64,000 bases of DNA, taken from IMG/VR virus record IMGVR_UViG_3300035704_000001, positions 1-64,000 of that record; one strand, 5' to 3'. Shown here one piece after another: positions 62,885 to 64,000 of the stretch (position 1 is the first letter of the stretch; each line of letters opens with the position of its first letter). The notes beneath the pieces were generated by a model that saw only the letters and a program-made list of their open reading frames with translations, was not told the origin of the DNA and ran no database searches. This DNA comes from a virus. A program made the translations under genes and the position numbers.

Positions 62885-63235
62885 TACCGCGTCTATTGCC
62901 GGCAGTGGCTGTCGTTCCTCACGTCCTCGGGGGTGGGGGAGGAAGGCCGTCTGGAGTGCCAGGTCCGGTTCCGTGACAAGTACCAGGGCCGGGTGCTCGA
63001 CGAAGACTGGCGGATCGTCGCGCCGGACAACGGCTACGGGCGTAGTTTTCTCATGCTGAAGCTGCCGAATTGCTGCGGCGAGTTCACCGGCGAGGGAGAT
63101 GCCCAGGCGCGAGCAGGGGAGAACGGGCACGAAGACCACCCGCACCAGGTAGTAGTGGCTGGTAGCGCGGAGGAGCGGGAACTGCTGGCATATGGGCGCA
63201 GACGACTCCGGGGAGCTGAAGATGGCACTCGCTGA
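62882..63235 (+). CDS. hypothetical protein (117 aa)
   Basis: Begins MYRVYCRQWLSF; beta-rich first half, polar second half with His/Glu. Overlaps the next gene by 44 nt, so its last third may be read-through. Confidence 0.65.
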   Translation: MYRVYCRQWLSFLTSSGVGEEGRLECQVRFRDKYQGRVLDEDWRIVAPDNGYGRSFLMLKLPNCCGEFTGEGDAQARAGENGHEDHPHQVVVAGSAEERELLAYGRRRLRGAEDGTR

Positions 63236-63383
63236 GGTGGACAGGCTGACCAAGGAGAACGAATCGCTGCGGATCATCGCGCAGGTCACGATGTCCGAGC
63301 TGACCCCGGCCCAGATGGGCCGCGTGCGGGCACGGCTGGAGCCGCTGGACGCGGGAGCGGGTGCTGATGCCGCCTCCCAGTGA
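63192..63383 (+). CDS. small coiled-coil protein (63 aa)
   Basis: ATG after CATATGGGC. Heptad-like LKMALAEVDRLTKENESLRI, then a helical Pro/Gln segment. Unknown. Confidence 0.65.
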   Translation: MGADDSGELKMALAEVDRLTKENESLRIIAQVTMSELTPAQMGRVRARLEPLDAGAGADAASQ

Positions 63384-63603
63384 GCTGATCGTGGCCGTGG
63401 AGGTAGTTCCGGACGAGATTACACCGGAAAACGTGCTCGACGAGTTCATCGCGACCATGGACGAATGGGGACATCCGCCCTGGACGGACCCGGCTAGCGT
63501 GCCGATCGGAGAGCAGGTCATGCTGCCTGAGCCGGGGGTCCTGGCTGCCTGGGCCGGCTGGGGCAGCCGGCTGGCCCGGGCTGTCGGCTCCGGACGTATC
63601 TAA
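63361..63603 (+). CDS. hypothetical protein (80 aa)
   Basis: GTG 63361 or ATG 63367. Acidic helix-forming centre (TPENVLDEFIATMDEWG). Unknown. Confidence 0.65.
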   Translation: MLMPPPSELIVAVEVVPDEITPENVLDEFIATMDEWGHPPWTDPASVPIGEQVMLPEPGVLAAWAGWGSRLARAVGSGRI

Positions 63604-63610
63604 GGGCATG
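63597..63610 (+). promoter_or_regulatory. CGTAnTAAnGGnC-type start element
   Basis: CGTATCTAAGGGCATG (from 63595) precedes the polymerase gene. Confidence 0.55.
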
Positions 63611-64000
63611 CCTGCTACTGCACCGAGCTACGAGCGGATCGACGACCTCGCCGAGTTCAGGACGCTGTGCGACCGGCTGGGGTCGGAGAAAAAGCCCATC
63701 GGCTATGACGTCGAGACCGGCTACCTCGGCCCGGACCTGTGGCACGGGGCGCTGCGGGCCGAGATCAACTACCTGGTCTCCGCGCAGCTGACCAACTCCC
63801 CTGACTGGGCCCGGATGGTGCCGCTGGCTTTCGATCACGGCGCCAATCTCGACAACAGGGCAGTAGCCGCGCTGCTGTGGGTGCTGTTTCACCTCACCGA
63901 CGACGAGGGGCTGCCGCTGGTGGTGGCGCACAACGCCTTCGCCGAGCTGCGGTGGACCGCCCGGTTCTTCCTCCGCAACCTGTGGGATCACCCGCTGTTC
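63608..64000 (+). CDS. DNA polymerase, N-terminal 3'-5' exonuclease part (cut by window end)
   Basis: 131 codons without a stop to the window edge. IGYDVETGY (32-40) gives the exonuclease I Asp-x-Glu pair, and VAHNAFAELRW (106-116) the exonuclease II region, where the usual Asp is replaced by Glu. This is the start of a family-A-type phage DNA polymerase (DnaQ-like fold); the polymerase domain lies beyond the window. Confidence 0.8.
   Translation, partial: MPATAPSYERIDDLAEFRTLCDRLGSEKKPIGYDVETGYLGPDLWHGALRAEINYLVSAQLTNSPDWARMVPLAFDHGANLDNRAVAALLWVLFHLTDDEGLPLVVAHNAFAELRWTARFFLRNLWDHPLF

Noticed and set aside
1-64000. CRISPR arrays, insertion sequences, integrase, terminase or capsid genes
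   Set aside because: None seen. The tandem repeats at 39.9-41.5 kb are coding, and no transposase or integrase motif was found, so phage origin rests on replication, tail-type and organisation evidence.

Overview
The window is a GC-rich (about two thirds GC or more), densely packed stretch with about 115 mostly very small genes, nearly all on the + strand and often overlapping by ATGA or GTGA. There are no rRNA or tRNA genes and no metabolic operons. It carries phage-type replication genes, a tail-fibre-like repeat protein and dozens of Cys-rich small proteins. I read it as part of a large actinobacteriophage genome (Streptomyces or a relative as host is an inference from GC, promoter type and host-like genes), or a related large actinobacterial mobile element.

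Layout. (1) 1-34.9 kb: an early or host-takeover-like region of about 65 small genes. It is cut into transcription units by about twenty copies of one promoter, TTGAC-N4-GTCAGGT-N7-8-TAnnnT, in which an inverted repeat TGAC-N4-GTCA overlaps the -35 box. Units usually start with a common leader (AGGGAAGGCA or GGGCAGGCA just before the start codon) and often end in a strong hairpin. Embedded here are a host-like ECF sigma/anti-sigma membrane fusion (13.5 kb), a 1.37-kb gene-free and highly structured segment with its own promoter (15.5-16.9 kb), a release-factor-like GGQ protein right after it, a DpdA-like DNA transglycosylase (18.8 kb), a DUF932 protein (26.7 kb), a RepA-like ATPase (30.8 kb), and a short leftward operon (33.9-34.5 kb) facing the last rightward unit. 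(2) 33.4-35.5 kb: gene-poor spacers with inverted and direct repeats that look like a module boundary. (3) 35.5-42.0 kb: a secreted protein, small membrane proteins, a tail-type protein and a 1012-residue fibre with about 28 copies of an 18-residue Ala/Gly/Ser repeat. (4) 42.1-49.8 kb: a ribbon-helix-helix/AT-hook regulator under a 16-bp palindrome, then small genes and membrane proteins, again with copies of the TGAC-N4-GTCA promoter. (5) 50.2-64.0 kb: DNA metabolism: SNF2 helicase, WhiG/FliA-like sigma factor, C5-cytosine methyltransferase, DnaB-like helicase, primase zinc-domain protein, excisionase-like HTH, a second sigma-like protein, delta-prime and delta-like clamp-loader subunits, and the start of a DNA polymerase with a 3'-5' exonuclease domain. 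Several genes here share another start element, CGTAnTAAnGGnCATG, that looks like a leaderless -10 box.

How it fits together (inference): the repeated operator-promoters would let one repressor or activator set many takeover operons at once using the host vegetative sigma factor; the two sigma-like proteins and the second start element suggest a later switch; the replication genes form a partly phage-encoded replisome; DpdA and the methyltransferase would modify phage DNA. The strongest candidate for something undescribed is the 1.37-kb structured RNA upstream of, and probably cotranscribed with, the GGQ release-factor-like gene.
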